From NCBI GenBank assembly GCA_017394925.1, contig JAFPWQ010000200.1:1-6649 (forward strand): 6,649 nucleotides of DNA. The letters are read 5' to 3'. The translations under genes were made by a program, and so were the position numbers. This DNA comes from Synergistaceae bacterium. GTDB lineage: Bacteria; Synergistota; Synergistia; Synergistales; Aminobacteriaceae. The notes beneath the pieces were generated by a model. It worked only from the letters and a program-made list of their open reading frames with translations, searched no databases and had not been told where the DNA came from. This document shows, one piece after another, positions 1-6,637 of the stretch. How positions within the stretch are numbered: position 1 is the stretch's first letter; each line of letters opens with the position of its first letter.

Positions 1-1058
1 AAAAAGCACAGTGTCTCATGAATAATCATGTCGAAAATGTGAGGGCATTCGTTCATCCGTACGGCTGTTCACAGTTAGGCGAGGATCAGGAACATACGCG
101 TCAGGTACTTGCGAATTTCGTTACGCACCCGAACGCAGGCGGAGTATTACTGCTTGGACTTGGCTGTGAGAACAGCGGCATTGAAGAGATCAAAAAGCAC
201 ATGAAAGATTATGACCCTGAACGCGTGAGATTCTTAATTGCTCAGGATGTCGAAGATGAAATTGAATCAGGCTTTGCTCTCCTCAAAGAACTTGCTGAAA
301 GAATGAATCATGATTCACGCGCTGACTGCCCGGTCTCAAAGTTAGTTGTGGGACTCAAATGCGGAGGCAGTGATGGACTCTCAGGCATAACAGCGAATCC
401 CACAATCGGCGGCTTCTCTGATCTGCTTATTGCTCACGGAGGCAGTACGATTCTGACTGAAGTCCCCGAAATGTTCGGAGCTGAGACTATCTTAATGAAC
501 AGGTGCAAAGATGAAGCTACATTTGAGAAGACCGTGAAGCTCATCAATGACTTCAAAGCATACTTCGAGGCATCAGGTCAGCCGGTCTATGAGAATCCAT
601 CGCCGGGCAACAAGAAAGGCGGCATTACGACACTTGAGGATAAAGCACTGGGCTGCACACAGAAGAGCGGAAGTTCAGCAGTCGTTGACGTTCTCAAATA
701 CGGCGAACAGGTTCACACACAGGGCTTGAATCTTTTATCGGCACCGGGCAATGATTTAGTTGCGTCTACAGCTCTTGCATCAGCAGGTGCACAGATCGTA
801 TTATTCTCAACGGGACGCGGGACTCCTTTCGGCTGTCCTGTTCCGACAATGAAGATCTCAAGCAATACACCGTTGTATGAGCATAAATCACTCTGGATTG
901 ATTTCAACGCAGGAACTCTTGTTGAATCGGGCACAATAAAAGACAAAGCGCAGGAACTTTTTGACTTTGTGATTCAGGTTGCAGAAGGAAAAAAGACACG
1001 CAATGAGGAAAACGGATTCCAGAGCATGGCCATATTCAAGACAGGCACGACTCTTTAA
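1..1058 (+). CDS. uxaA: Altronate dehydratase (UxaA), C-terminal part; 5' end outside window
   Basis: Altronate dehydratase converts D-altronate to 2-keto-3-deoxy-D-gluconate in cytoplasmic galacturonate breakdown. The protein matches the UxaA/GarD family along its whole visible length. Counting from the ATG at 18, landmarks are HPYGCSQLG (residues 13-21), LGLGCENSG (about 47-55), a CGGSDGLSGITANP stretch (about 114-127), TEVPEMFGAE (about 147-156), NPSPGNKKGGITTLEDKALG (about 192-211), LLSAPGND and FSTGRGTPFG. The ATG at 18 is not believed to be the start. The frame is open to the window edge (codons from base 3 read K-A-Q-C-L), no ribosome binding site precedes it, and in E. coli UxaA (495 aa) the YGCSQLG motif lies near residue 160, so about 140 residues including the SAF domain should be upstream. 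The gene ends in TAA at 1056-1058, 42 bases before dctP on the same strand, so cotranscription is plausible. The family call is very secure. Altronate as substrate is likely given uxaC nearby. Confidence 0.95.
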   Translation, partial: KAQCLMNNHVENVRAFVHPYGCSQLGEDQEHTRQVLANFVTHPNAGGVLLLGLGCENSGIEEIKKHMKDYDPERVRFLIAQDVEDEIESGFALLKELAERMNHDSRADCPVSKLVVGLKCGGSDGLSGITANPTIGGFSDLLIAHGGSTILTEVPEMFGAETILMNRCKDEATFEKTVKLINDFKAYFEASGQPVYENPSPGNKKGGITTLEDKALGCTQKSGSSAVVDVLKYGEQVHTQGLNLLSAPGNDLVASTALASAGAQIVLFSTGRGTPFGCPVPTMKISSNTPLYEHKSLWIDFNAGTLVESGTIKDKAQELFDFVIQVAEGKKTRNEENGFQSMAIFKTGTTL

Positions 1059-1086
1059 TCCTTCCTATAGATACAAAATTATATTT

Positions 1087-1091
1087 AGGAG
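1087..1091 (+). promoter_or_regulatory. Ribosome binding site of dctP, decides the TTG start at 1101
   Basis: AGGAG at 1087-1091. There is no ATG nearby. In-frame TTG codons lie at 1092 and 1101. The one at 1092 touches the AGGAG and leaves no spacer, while 1101 has a normal 9-base spacer and opens a typical M-K-K signal peptide. Confidence 0.8.
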
Positions 1092-1100
1092 TTGGTTTCA

Positions 1101-2084
1101 TTGAAGAAGTTATTCGTATTATTCTCAATCGTTTCAGTTTTAGTTTTCAGCGTAACACCGGCAATGTCAGCTGTAACGTTGGTATATGCCGAAGTTAATC
1201 CGCTTGACACAATCGTGGGTCATATTGCAACGACATTCAAAGAGGCAGTAGAGAAGCTCTCAAACGGAGATATTAAGATTGACATTCAGGCCGGCGGCGT
1301 TCTCGGCACAGAAGCACAGATACTTGACGGTATGCTTGGCGGCGGCGACACTGTAGACATCATGAGAATCTCAGCGTTTGCACTTTCAAGCTACGGCTGT
1401 CAGAAGGCTATGCTGCTCTCAATCCCGTATACATTCGTGAGCCGTGAACATTTCTGGAAGTTCGCGAATAGTGAGCTTGCCGCAGAATTCCTTGCTGAGC
1501 CGAATCAGATCGGACTTCCGTTAAGAGGCATCTGCTACGGTGAAGAGGGCTTCAGACATTTCTTCTTCAAAGAGGCTGTTGCAGGGCTCAAAGATCTTAA
1601 GGGCAAGAAGATCCGTGTATCCGAAGACCCAATCATGACGGGCATGGTCCGCGACCTTCAGGCAAGTCCGACAGTCGTAAACTTCACTGAACTTTACAGC
1701 GCATTACAGACGGGCGTAACTGACGGTGCAGAACAGCCAGCCGCAAACTACAAGTCAAACGCATTCCAGGAAGTAGCCCCGTACTTACTGCTTGACGGTC
1801 ATACACTCGGTGCAGTGCAGATTATCATTGCTGATTCAGGCTGGGCAAAACTTAACGATCAGCAGCGCGCATGGATCATAGAAGCCGGAAAGATCGTACA
1901 GAAGGCAAATCAGGAATACTCAGCAGCAGCAGAAGAGAAAGTCATCAATGAGCTTAAAGCAGCCGGTGTTCATGTTGTCGATGTTGAGAACAAAGCAGAA
2001 TGGGTTGAAGCGTGCCAGCCTACAATCAAGGCTAACACATCAAGCCAGGCAGATCTCTACAAGAAGATCGTAGACCTCCAGTAG
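1101..2084 (+). CDS. dctP: TRAP transporter solute-binding protein, DctP family (probable hexuronate binder)
   Basis: Extracytoplasmic binding subunit of a tripartite ATP-independent periplasmic transporter. It captures an organic acid and delivers it to DctQM. The preferred start is TTG at 1101 (327 aa), chosen from the AGGAG at 1087-1091. Residues 1-24 form a Sec signal peptide: KK, a hydrophobic core, then TPAMSA with cleavage after AMS or AMSA. No cysteine lies near the cleavage site, so it is not a lipoprotein and is probably free in a periplasm. Family landmarks are GFRH (Arg152), GKKIRV (Arg172), FTELYSALQTGVTDGAEQP (about 195-213) and a C-terminal helical part. The two arginines 20 residues apart match the spacing of the carboxylate-binding pair of SiaP (R127/R147), as recalled. 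The length is normal for the family. The substrate is inferred only from uxaA and uxaC on either side; a uronate or aldonate is the best guess, and another sugar acid is possible. Confidence 0.93.
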   Translation: MKKLFVLFSIVSVLVFSVTPAMSAVTLVYAEVNPLDTIVGHIATTFKEAVEKLSNGDIKIDIQAGGVLGTEAQILDGMLGGGDTVDIMRISAFALSSYGCQKAMLLSIPYTFVSREHFWKFANSELAAEFLAEPNQIGLPLRGICYGEEGFRHFFFKEAVAGLKDLKGKKIRVSEDPIMTGMVRDLQASPTVVNFTELYSALQTGVTDGAEQPAANYKSNAFQEVAPYLLLDGHTLGAVQIIIADSGWAKLNDQQRAWIIEAGKIVQKANQEYSAAAEEKVINELKAAGVHVVDVENKAEWVEACQPTIKANTSSQADLYKKIVDLQ

Positions 2085-2110
2085 AGAGCTGAAATCAGAA
2101 TATGAATCAA

Positions 2111-2157
2111 AGAGACAGGGAGACCAGATAAAACGCATCACTCCTTGCCTCTTTTTT
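2111..2157 (+). terminator. Terminator-like hairpin between dctP and dctQ, possible attenuator
   Basis: agagacagggag (2111-2122) pairs with ctccttgcctct (2141-2152). The 12-position stem has one A-C mismatch and one G-U pair and an 18-base loop, and Ts continue to 2157. It lies inside the 104-base dctP-dctQ gap. A partial terminator here would give more binding protein than membrane subunits, and the hairpin may also protect the 3' end of dctP mRNA. The mismatch and large loop suggest incomplete termination. Confidence 0.6.
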
Positions 2158-2175
2158 ATGAACGCACAATCAAAG

Positions 2176-2181
2176 AAAGGA
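2176..2181 (+). promoter_or_regulatory. Ribosome binding site of dctQ
   Basis: AAAGGA, 7 bases before the ATG at 2189. It supports that start downstream of the intergenic hairpin. Confidence 0.7.
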
Positions 2182-2188
2182 AAAAGAC

Positions 2189-2707
2189 ATGTTTACATTA
2201 CTGAAAATATTACGTCCGATTTATGACTGGACAGACAAAATCATAATGTTTATCTGCAAGTTATTACTCATAGGCGATATTTGCATTACATCAATGGCGG
2301 TTGCAGGACGTTATATTCCGTTCATACCCGACCCCGCATGGAGTGAGCAGATAGTCTTAACGTTCATGGTATACATGGCAGTACTCTCGGCGACACTCGC
2401 AATCAGACGCAAGGCACATATCCGCATGACTTCATTTGATCCGTATTTACCCAAAGGACTCGTGAAATTTCTTGATGTTGTCTCTGACATCGCAGTACTT
2501 GCACTTGGAGTTGTCATGTTAATTTACGGAATCAAAGTATGCAATTCACCGTTAGCGCGTTTCGGAAGATATGAATCACTTCCCCAGTTGAGCCGTGTAT
2601 GGATGTATCTTCCGATTCCGATTGCAGGTGCAGGAATGATTATCTTTGAGATCGAACAAATTTTCATGGACATTGAAGCATTTTTCACAAAGGAGGCAGC
2701 AGCATAA
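2189..2707 (+). CDS. dctQ: TRAP transporter small membrane subunit, DctQ family
   Basis: Small inner-membrane subunit that partners DctM in TRAP transport. The protein has 172 residues, normal for DctQ, with four predicted membrane segments near residues 16-40, 52-72, 92-115 and 137-160. The family signature is visible: W-S-E at 51-53 opening the second helix, and RRKAHIRM at 73-80 just after it, corresponding to the usual charged R-x-x-x-H-I/V motif. The ATG at 2189 is supported by AAAGGA 7 bases upstream. The stop TAA (2705-2707) shares its last A with the ATG of dctM, so translation of the two membrane subunits is probably coupled. The family is confident even though DctQ sequences are weakly conserved, because it sits between dctP and dctM. 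Confidence 0.93.
   Translation: MFTLLKILRPIYDWTDKIIMFICKLLLIGDICITSMAVAGRYIPFIPDPAWSEQIVLTFMVYMAVLSATLAIRRKAHIRMTSFDPYLPKGLVKFLDVVSDIAVLALGVVMLIYGIKVCNSPLARFGRYESLPQLSRVWMYLPIPIAGAGMIIFEIEQIFMDIEAFFTKEAAA
2689..2696 (+). promoter_or_regulatory. Ribosome binding site of dctM inside the end of dctQ
   Basis: AAAGGAGG at 2689-2696, a near-perfect Shine-Dalgarno sequence inside the last codons of dctQ, 10 bases before the dctM ATG at 2707. Confidence 0.8.
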
Positions 2708-4020
2708 TGGAATATTCACTCAGTGCTGAAGATATTTCAACGTTAGTTCTTCTCGGTAGTTTCCTGTTAATGATTCTCTTGCGTTTCCCGATCGCATATG
2801 CCGTTGGGTTATCGACTGTTTTCTGTCTGCTCTCACAGGGTCAGGCACTCGTTACGTTCCCTCAGCAAATGGTCAAAGGCATATGGTCATTCTCGTTAAT
2901 GGCTGTTCCGTTCTTCATCACAATGGGTGTCTTCATGGGTACAGGAGGAATTTCGGATAAGCTAATTGCCCTTGCGAATTCACTTGTCGGATGGATGCGC
3001 GGAGGTCTTGCAATGGTGAACGTAGTTGCGTCTTATTTCTTCGGAGGCATTTCGGGATCAGCGAGTGCAGATACGGCATCACTCGGTTCGATTCTGATCC
3101 CCATGATGGTCGATCAGGGTTATGATGCTGACTTCTCAACCGCAGTTACAATCACTTCATCATGCGAAGGTCTTCTTGTTCCGCCAAGCCATAACATGGT
3201 CATCTATGCCACGACAGCAGGCGGCGTTTCAGTCGGAGCGTTATTCATGGCAGGTTATCTTCCCGGTGCATTACTCGCAATCTCATTAATGGTCGGATCA
3301 TATATTATCTCAGTGAAGCGCAATTATCCGAAGGGTGATCCGTTCAGCCTCGCAGTATTCTTCAAGCAGCTGTTAAGTTCTTTCTGGGCACTTGCGGCAA
3401 TCTTAATCGTTGTCGTCGGTGTCGTCGGAGGAGTCTTCACAGCAACAGAGTCAGCAGCTATTGCAGTCGTGTATTCGCTTTTTGTGTCAGTGTTCATATA
3501 TAAAGGCCTCACATGGAAAGGCGTATGGAAATCATTAGACACATGCGTTGAGACTCTCGCTATTGTTCTTATTCTTATTGCGACATCTGCGGCCTTTGGT
3601 TATTGCCTCACAGTGTTACACGTCCCGGCAAAAGCGGCAAATCTCATCAAGAGCATCTCCGATAATCCCATTGCTATAGCTCTCATGCTCAATGCTATAT
3701 TGCTTATACTCGGCTGTATCATGGACATGGCACCGATAATCTTAATCTCGACTCCGATTCTTTTACCCGTCGCACAGTCAATCGGAATCTCAACGGTTCA
3801 GTTCGGAATCATGGTGATTCTGAATTGCGGAATCGGTCTGCTTACTCCTCCTGTAGGAAGTGTATTGTTCATTGGATCAGCAATTGCAAAATTACCGATG
3901 GAAAAAGTCGTTAAGGCAACTCTTCCGTTCTACCTCTGCATGATTATCACGTTATTACTGATTACGTTTGTGCCTCAGATCAGTATGTGGCTTCCCGCAG
4001 TATTCGGCTATCAGATGTAA
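2707..4020 (+). CDS. dctM: TRAP transporter large membrane subunit, DctM family
   Basis: Large inner-membrane subunit that carries the substrate path and uses the ion gradient, generally Na+ in TRAP systems, to drive uptake. The protein has 437 residues, close to the usual length, and consists almost entirely of hydrophobic segments with short polar loops. Family motifs in order: RFPIAYAVGLS (26-36), a MAVPFFITMGVFMGTGGIS stretch (65-83), GGISGSASAD (113-122), VPPSHNMVIYA (158-168), GVFTATESAA (232-241), DMAPIILISTPILLPV (340-355) and GLLTPPVG (377-384). The paired Ser/Gly/Thr-rich re-entrant hairpins (GISGSAS and TPPVG regions) are the inverted-repeat features expected of the IT superfamily fold. 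The start codon overlaps the dctQ stop by one base and has a strong ribosome binding site. A terminator follows the stop. It appears intact. Confidence 0.96.
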   Translation: MEYSLSAEDISTLVLLGSFLLMILLRFPIAYAVGLSTVFCLLSQGQALVTFPQQMVKGIWSFSLMAVPFFITMGVFMGTGGISDKLIALANSLVGWMRGGLAMVNVVASYFFGGISGSASADTASLGSILIPMMVDQGYDADFSTAVTITSSCEGLLVPPSHNMVIYATTAGGVSVGALFMAGYLPGALLAISLMVGSYIISVKRNYPKGDPFSLAVFFKQLLSSFWALAAILIVVVGVVGGVFTATESAAIAVVYSLFVSVFIYKGLTWKGVWKSLDTCVETLAIVLILIATSAAFGYCLTVLHVPAKAANLIKSISDNPIAIALMLNAILLILGCIMDMAPIILISTPILLPVAQSIGISTVQFGIMVILNCGIGLLTPPVGSVLFIGSAIAKLPMEKVVKATLPFYLCMIITLLLITFVPQISMWLPAVFGYQM

Positions 4021-4040
4021 CATGCAGCCATAATAACATT

Positions 4041-4081
4041 AGTGCCGCTGTCCCCGTTGAAAGAGGGTAACGGCACTTTTT
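4041..4081 (+). terminator. Rho-independent terminator after dctM
   Basis: AGTGCCG (4041-4047) pairs perfectly with CGGCACT (4071-4077), followed by TTTTT (4077-4081), 20 bases after the dctM stop. A short CCC/GGG pairing can extend inside the loop, and a competing ccgtt/aacgg hairpin (4054-4058 with 4069-4073) is also possible. On the minus strand the same stem is followed by only a weak T-rich stretch (aatgttatta), so it may serve convergent uxaC poorly. Confidence 0.85.
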
Positions 4082-4117
4082 ATTTGTGTCCTGTTAATCA
4101 TGTTCAGCGAATCAGAA

Positions 4118-5524
4118 TCAGAATCCGAAATATTTCTTTGCGTTCCCGTAGCTGATGCCTTTCACAATGTCCTTGAGTGTGTCAATGTCAGCAGGGAAGA
4201 ATCCGCCTTCAACCCATTCACCGAATAATCTGCACACAATCCTACGGAAGTATTCATGACGCGGATAACTTAAGAAACTTCTGCTGTCCGTAAGCATTCC
4301 GATAAAGCCCGGAAGATAACCGAGACTTGCGAGAGATCTCATTTGATTCATCATGCCGTCAAAATGATCTTCAAACCACCATGCTGAACCATGCTGAATT
4401 TTCGACACGCCTTCAATAACATCACTCTGGAAACAGCCGCTTATCGTATCAATTGCGGAGTTGTCATTGCCGTTAAGACTGTAAAGAATCGTCTTCGGGA
4501 GTTCATCGCTTTCCTGAAGTGTTCCTAAGAACTGTGCAGTCTGTACTGAAGGTGCGCTGTTGTCTACGCAGTCATATCCTGTATCAGGTCCGAGCTTCTT
4601 AAACATCGGCGGGTTATTATCACGATGACAGCCATAATGAAGCTGCATTACCCAGTTACGTCTGTGATATTCACGCGCAACGAAGAGCATGAATGCCATT
4701 TTGAATTTGCACTCGTCTTTTTCATTCGGGATCTTGCCGGCTAAACGGTCAGAGAAAATTTTCTCAATCTCTGAGTCTGACGCAGGAGCATACATAACGT
4801 AATTCAATGCATGATCGCTGAGTGTGCAGCCGTGAGACGCAAAGAAGTCCATGCGTTTTAACAGTGCATTCTTCAGGTCTGTGAATGATTCGATTCTTAC
4901 GCCGGATACTTCGCTCAGTTTCTGAATGTATTCAGGCCATGTGTCTTTTTCAATGTTCATTGCCTTGTCAGGACGCCATGCAGGAAGTACTTTCGTTTTG
5001 AATGTTTTATCCTGTGCTATCTTTTCGTGCCATTCAAGCGAATCAACCGGGTCATCAGTTGTGCATATCGTCTCAACGTTACTGCGTGTGATTAAGTCTC
5101 TCGTTCCGAAGTCTGGCTGATGAAGTTTCGAGTTGCATAATTCCCAGACTGATTCGGCAGTCGAAGCGTTAAGTATGCCGTCATAACCGAAATATCTGCG
5201 AAGCTCAAGATGACTCCAGTGATATAACGGGTTGCCTATTGCACGTCCGACAACATCAGCCCATTTGATGAATTTGTCATGAGGATCTGCATCGCCTGTA
5301 ATGAATTTCTCAGGGACACCTGCACAGCGCATTAAACGCCACTTGTAATGATCTCCGCCGAGCCAGACCTGTGTGATGCTGTCATAATGAATGTTGTCGT
5401 GAATCTCTTTCGGATTCAGGTGGCAGTGATAATCGATGATGGGACATGTTTCTGCTGCTTCATGATAGAGAGTGCGCGCTGTACTTGTATTAAGGAGAAA
5501 ATCTTTGTCCATAAACTGACTCAT
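4118..5524 (-). CDS. uxaC: Uronate isomerase (glucuronate/galacturonate isomerase)
   Basis: Cytoplasmic isomerase of the amidohydrolase superfamily that interconverts D-glucuronate with D-fructuronate and D-galacturonate with D-tagaturonate, the first step of the hexuronate pathway. The preferred start (M-S-Q-F-M, ATG complement at 5522-5524) gives 468 residues against 470 in E. coli, whose protein begins in the same way. An in-frame ATG 21 bases upstream (5545) lacks a ribosome binding site and would overlap the real one. Key motifs: DYHCHL (31-36, the His33-x-His35 metal motif), YHWSHLELRRYFG (101-113), TTDDPVDSLEWH (155-166), QLHYGCHRDNN (294-304), KKLGPDTGYD (309-318) and TDSRSFLSYPRHEYFRR (412-428). 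Length and motifs indicate an intact enzyme. It converges on the TRAP genes and is divergent from the AroE-like gene, with its own promoter region. Its natural substrate preference cannot be read from sequence. Confidence 0.98.
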   Translation of the reverse strand: MSQFMDKDFLLNTSTARTLYHEAAETCPIIDYHCHLNPKEIHDNIHYDSITQVWLGGDHYKWRLMRCAGVPEKFITGDADPHDKFIKWADVVGRAIGNPLYHWSHLELRRYFGYDGILNASTAESVWELCNSKLHQPDFGTRDLITRSNVETICTTDDPVDSLEWHEKIAQDKTFKTKVLPAWRPDKAMNIEKDTWPEYIQKLSEVSGVRIESFTDLKNALLKRMDFFASHGCTLSDHALNYVMYAPASDSEIEKIFSDRLAGKIPNEKDECKFKMAFMLFVAREYHRRNWVMQLHYGCHRDNNPPMFKKLGPDTGYDCVDNSAPSVQTAQFLGTLQESDELPKTILYSLNGNDNSAIDTISGCFQSDVIEGVSKIQHGSAWWFEDHFDGMMNQMRSLASLGYLPGFIGMLTDSRSFLSYPRHEYFRRIVCRLFGEWVEGGFFPADIDTLKDIVKGISYGNAKKYFGF

Positions 5525-5535
5525 AATGATAATAG

Positions 5536-5542
5536 CTCCTTT
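5536..5542 (-). promoter_or_regulatory. Ribosome binding site of uxaC, decides the start at 5524
   Basis: AAAGGAG on the minus strand, complement of ctccttt at 5537-5543 (about one base either way), 11-12 bases before the ATG at 5524. It lies inside the first codons of the longer 5545 reading, which therefore is unlikely to be the start. Confidence 0.65.
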
Positions 5543-5578
5543 CATGATGGAAAAATGAATATGTTGAATGTGTTTTTT

Positions 5579-5587
5579 ATTATAACA
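5579..5587 (-). promoter_or_regulatory. Candidate uxaC promoter, extended -10
   Basis: On the minus strand, TG at 5587-5586, one base, then a perfect TATAAT (5584-5579): a TGnTATAAT extended -10, about 55 bases before the uxaC start codon. No good -35 hexamer lies 16-18 bases upstream, which is acceptable for an extended -10 promoter. The A11/T11 tract at 5618-5628 is in a position to act as an upstream element. Confidence 0.5.
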
Positions 5588-5591
5588 GAGT

Positions 5592-5609
5592 ATACGCTGT
5601 CAGCTGTAT
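5592..5609. promoter_or_regulatory. Near-palindrome, possible operator for uxaC
   Basis: ATAC-GCTG-T-CAGC-T-GTAT. The inner GCTG-T-CAGC is a perfect inverted repeat, and the outer ATAC/GTAT arms also match but with one extra T on one side. It lies immediately upstream of the extended -10 of uxaC, where a repressor would interfere. It does not match the UxuR/ExuR consensus convincingly beyond a GTATAC overlap at its left edge. The regulator is unknown and not encoded in the window. Confidence 0.3.
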
Positions 5610-5678
5610 GAATTTGCAAAAAAAAAAATAACACACTTTGTATTATTCAAAAAAATAAAATTCCCAGTAAAATTATGT

Positions 5679-5707
5679 TTGCAGTATTAAGACTTAGTGA
5701 ATAAAAT
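5679..5707 (+). promoter_or_regulatory. Candidate promoter of the aroE-like gene
   Basis: TTGCAG (5679-5684), 17 bases, then TAAAAT (5702-5707), about 60 bases before the ATG at 5768. The -10 box matches 5 of 6 consensus bases and the -35 box only 3 of 6. In such AT-rich DNA a chance match is possible. Confidence 0.35.
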
Positions 5708-5752
5708 TATTGCATCGAATTACCCAAATCATAACCAAAAATTCAATATGTC

Positions 5753-5757
5753 AGGAG
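5753..5757 (+). promoter_or_regulatory. Ribosome binding site of the aroE-like gene
   Basis: AGGAG with a 10-base spacer to the ATG at 5768, which supports that start codon. Confidence 0.75.
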
Positions 5758-5767
5758 CGTTTAAGAA

Positions 5768-6637
5768 ATGCAGATTGATATTAACAGCAGACTTATCGCA
5801 CTTATCGGTACGCCTCTGAGTCAGTCATTCGCGGCAAGAATGCAGAACTCAGCATATCAGGCAGCAGGTTTCAACATGGTCTATTGCTACTGTGAAGCAG
5901 ACAGTACACACCTGAAAGAAATCATTGACGGTATTCGCTACATGCCGACGTTCTTAGGCTGTGCAGTAACCAAACCCAACAAAGAAGCCGTCATGCAGTA
6001 CCTCGATGATCTTGATCCACTGTGCAAAAAAATCGGCTCATCGAATACAGTCGTAAAGACCGAAGGCGGAAAACTCGTAGGATACAACACAGACGGATAC
6101 GGAGCACTCAGAGACATCAAAGAGCATGGCTGTCAGATCAAAGACCGCGTTATGTTCTCATTCGGTGCAGGCGGAACAGGCCGCTCAGTGTGTCTTGAAC
6201 TCGCTGAAGAAGGCGCAAAGAAAATTTATATCTCTTCACGTTCTGAGAAATGCGAGACACTCAGCGAAGAGATAAATAAATTTTATCCCGGCGTTTGTGT
6301 TCCCGTAAGAGCAGCAGACGAAGCAGGAATCGCAAAGGCACTTGAAGAGACAGATATAATTCTGAATCTTTCAGGTCTCGGCATGAGAGGCAAAGAAGAA
6401 TATACATGCGTTGACAAGAAATTTCTTAAGCCCTCTCACATTTGCTTTGACGCTACATATAATCCCGCCGAAACAAGATTCTTGAAAGAAGCTAAAGAAG
6501 TAGGCTGCAGCACAATTAACGGTCTTGGAATGTCGTTATATCAGGGACTCCGTCAAATTCAGTTATGGACAGGCGGAAAGGCTGTACCGCTTGATGTAAT
6601 GCGTCAGACGTTAATGGACATTCTCGCAGGAAAGTAA
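5768..6637 (+). CDS. Shikimate/quinate dehydrogenase-like protein (AroE/YdiB family), atypical substrate pocket
   Basis: NAD(P)-dependent dehydrogenase of the AroE/YdiB family, 289 residues, normal length and apparently intact. The N-terminal substrate domain has GTPLSQS (14-20), MQN (25-27), VTKPNK (67-72) with the expected catalytic Lys72, SSNTV (91-95) and GYNTDG (105-110) with the catalytic-partner Asp109. The Rossmann domain has GAGGTG (133-138) and SSRS (156-159) with Arg158, which may read the NADP phosphate. The C-terminus has NGLGMSLYQG (251-260) with Gln259, and LWTGG. Departures from classical AroE (E. coli numbering): His13 is Gln19, Ser16 is Ala22, the following Pro is Ala23 and Asn59 is Ala66; Ser14 is kept as Ser20. 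MQN and PNK resemble YdiB more than AroE. It faces away from uxaC. It could be a quinate/shikimate catabolic enzyme, a biosynthetic variant, or an enzyme for another polyhydroxy acid. The family is secure, the substrate is not, so no symbol is given. Confidence 0.88.
   Translation: MQIDINSRLIALIGTPLSQSFAARMQNSAYQAAGFNMVYCYCEADSTHLKEIIDGIRYMPTFLGCAVTKPNKEAVMQYLDDLDPLCKKIGSSNTVVKTEGGKLVGYNTDGYGALRDIKEHGCQIKDRVMFSFGAGGTGRSVCLELAEEGAKKIYISSRSEKCETLSEEINKFYPGVCVPVRAADEAGIAKALEETDIILNLSGLGMRGKEEYTCVDKKFLKPSHICFDATYNPAETRFLKEAKEVGCSTINGLGMSLYQGLRQIQLWTGGKAVPLDVMRQTLMDILAGK

Larger units (their letters stand above)
5525..5767. promoter_or_regulatory. AT-rich divergent control region between uxaC and the aroE-like gene
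   Basis: This 243-base region holds no gene. It carries candidate promoters facing both ways, an uninterrupted run of 11 A (5618-5628), many short A/T tracts, and a near-palindrome close to the uxaC promoter. It is much richer in A+T than the genes on either side. It is the natural place for shared control of uronate isomerisation and the AroE-like gene. Confidence 0.6.

Noticed and set aside
713..946. A 77-codon minus-strand open frame inside uxaA
   Set aside because: It is antisense to highly conserved uxaA codons and has no features of its own.
18..1058. A short stand-alone UxaA of 346 residues starting at the ATG at 18
   Set aside because: There is no ribosome binding site, the frame stays open to the edge, and the homology begins in mid-domain. 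The gene is cut by the window edge, not naturally short.
1092..1100. Start of dctP at the TTG at 1092
   Set aside because: It directly abuts the AGGAG, leaving no spacer. The TTG at 1101 has normal spacing and a better signal peptide start.
4020..4117. A clearly bidirectional terminator for both dctM and uxaC
   Set aside because: The stem is symmetric, but the minus-strand side lacks a proper T run, so only the plus-strand terminator is called.
4109..4126. Short GAATCA-like tandem repeat at the end of uxaC
   Set aside because: There are only about three imperfect units, partly in the coding end of uxaC, with no sign of function.
5525..5545. Seven extra N-terminal residues on UxaC from an ATG at 5545
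   Set aside because: This stretch contains the Shine-Dalgarno sequence for the 5524 start, and the family begins at M-x-x-F-M as seen from 5524.
5348..5611. An 87-codon open frame on the plus strand across the uxaC start and leader
   Set aside because: It lies mostly antisense to a well-supported gene, has no ribosome binding site or recognisable protein features, and is best explained as a shadow frame.
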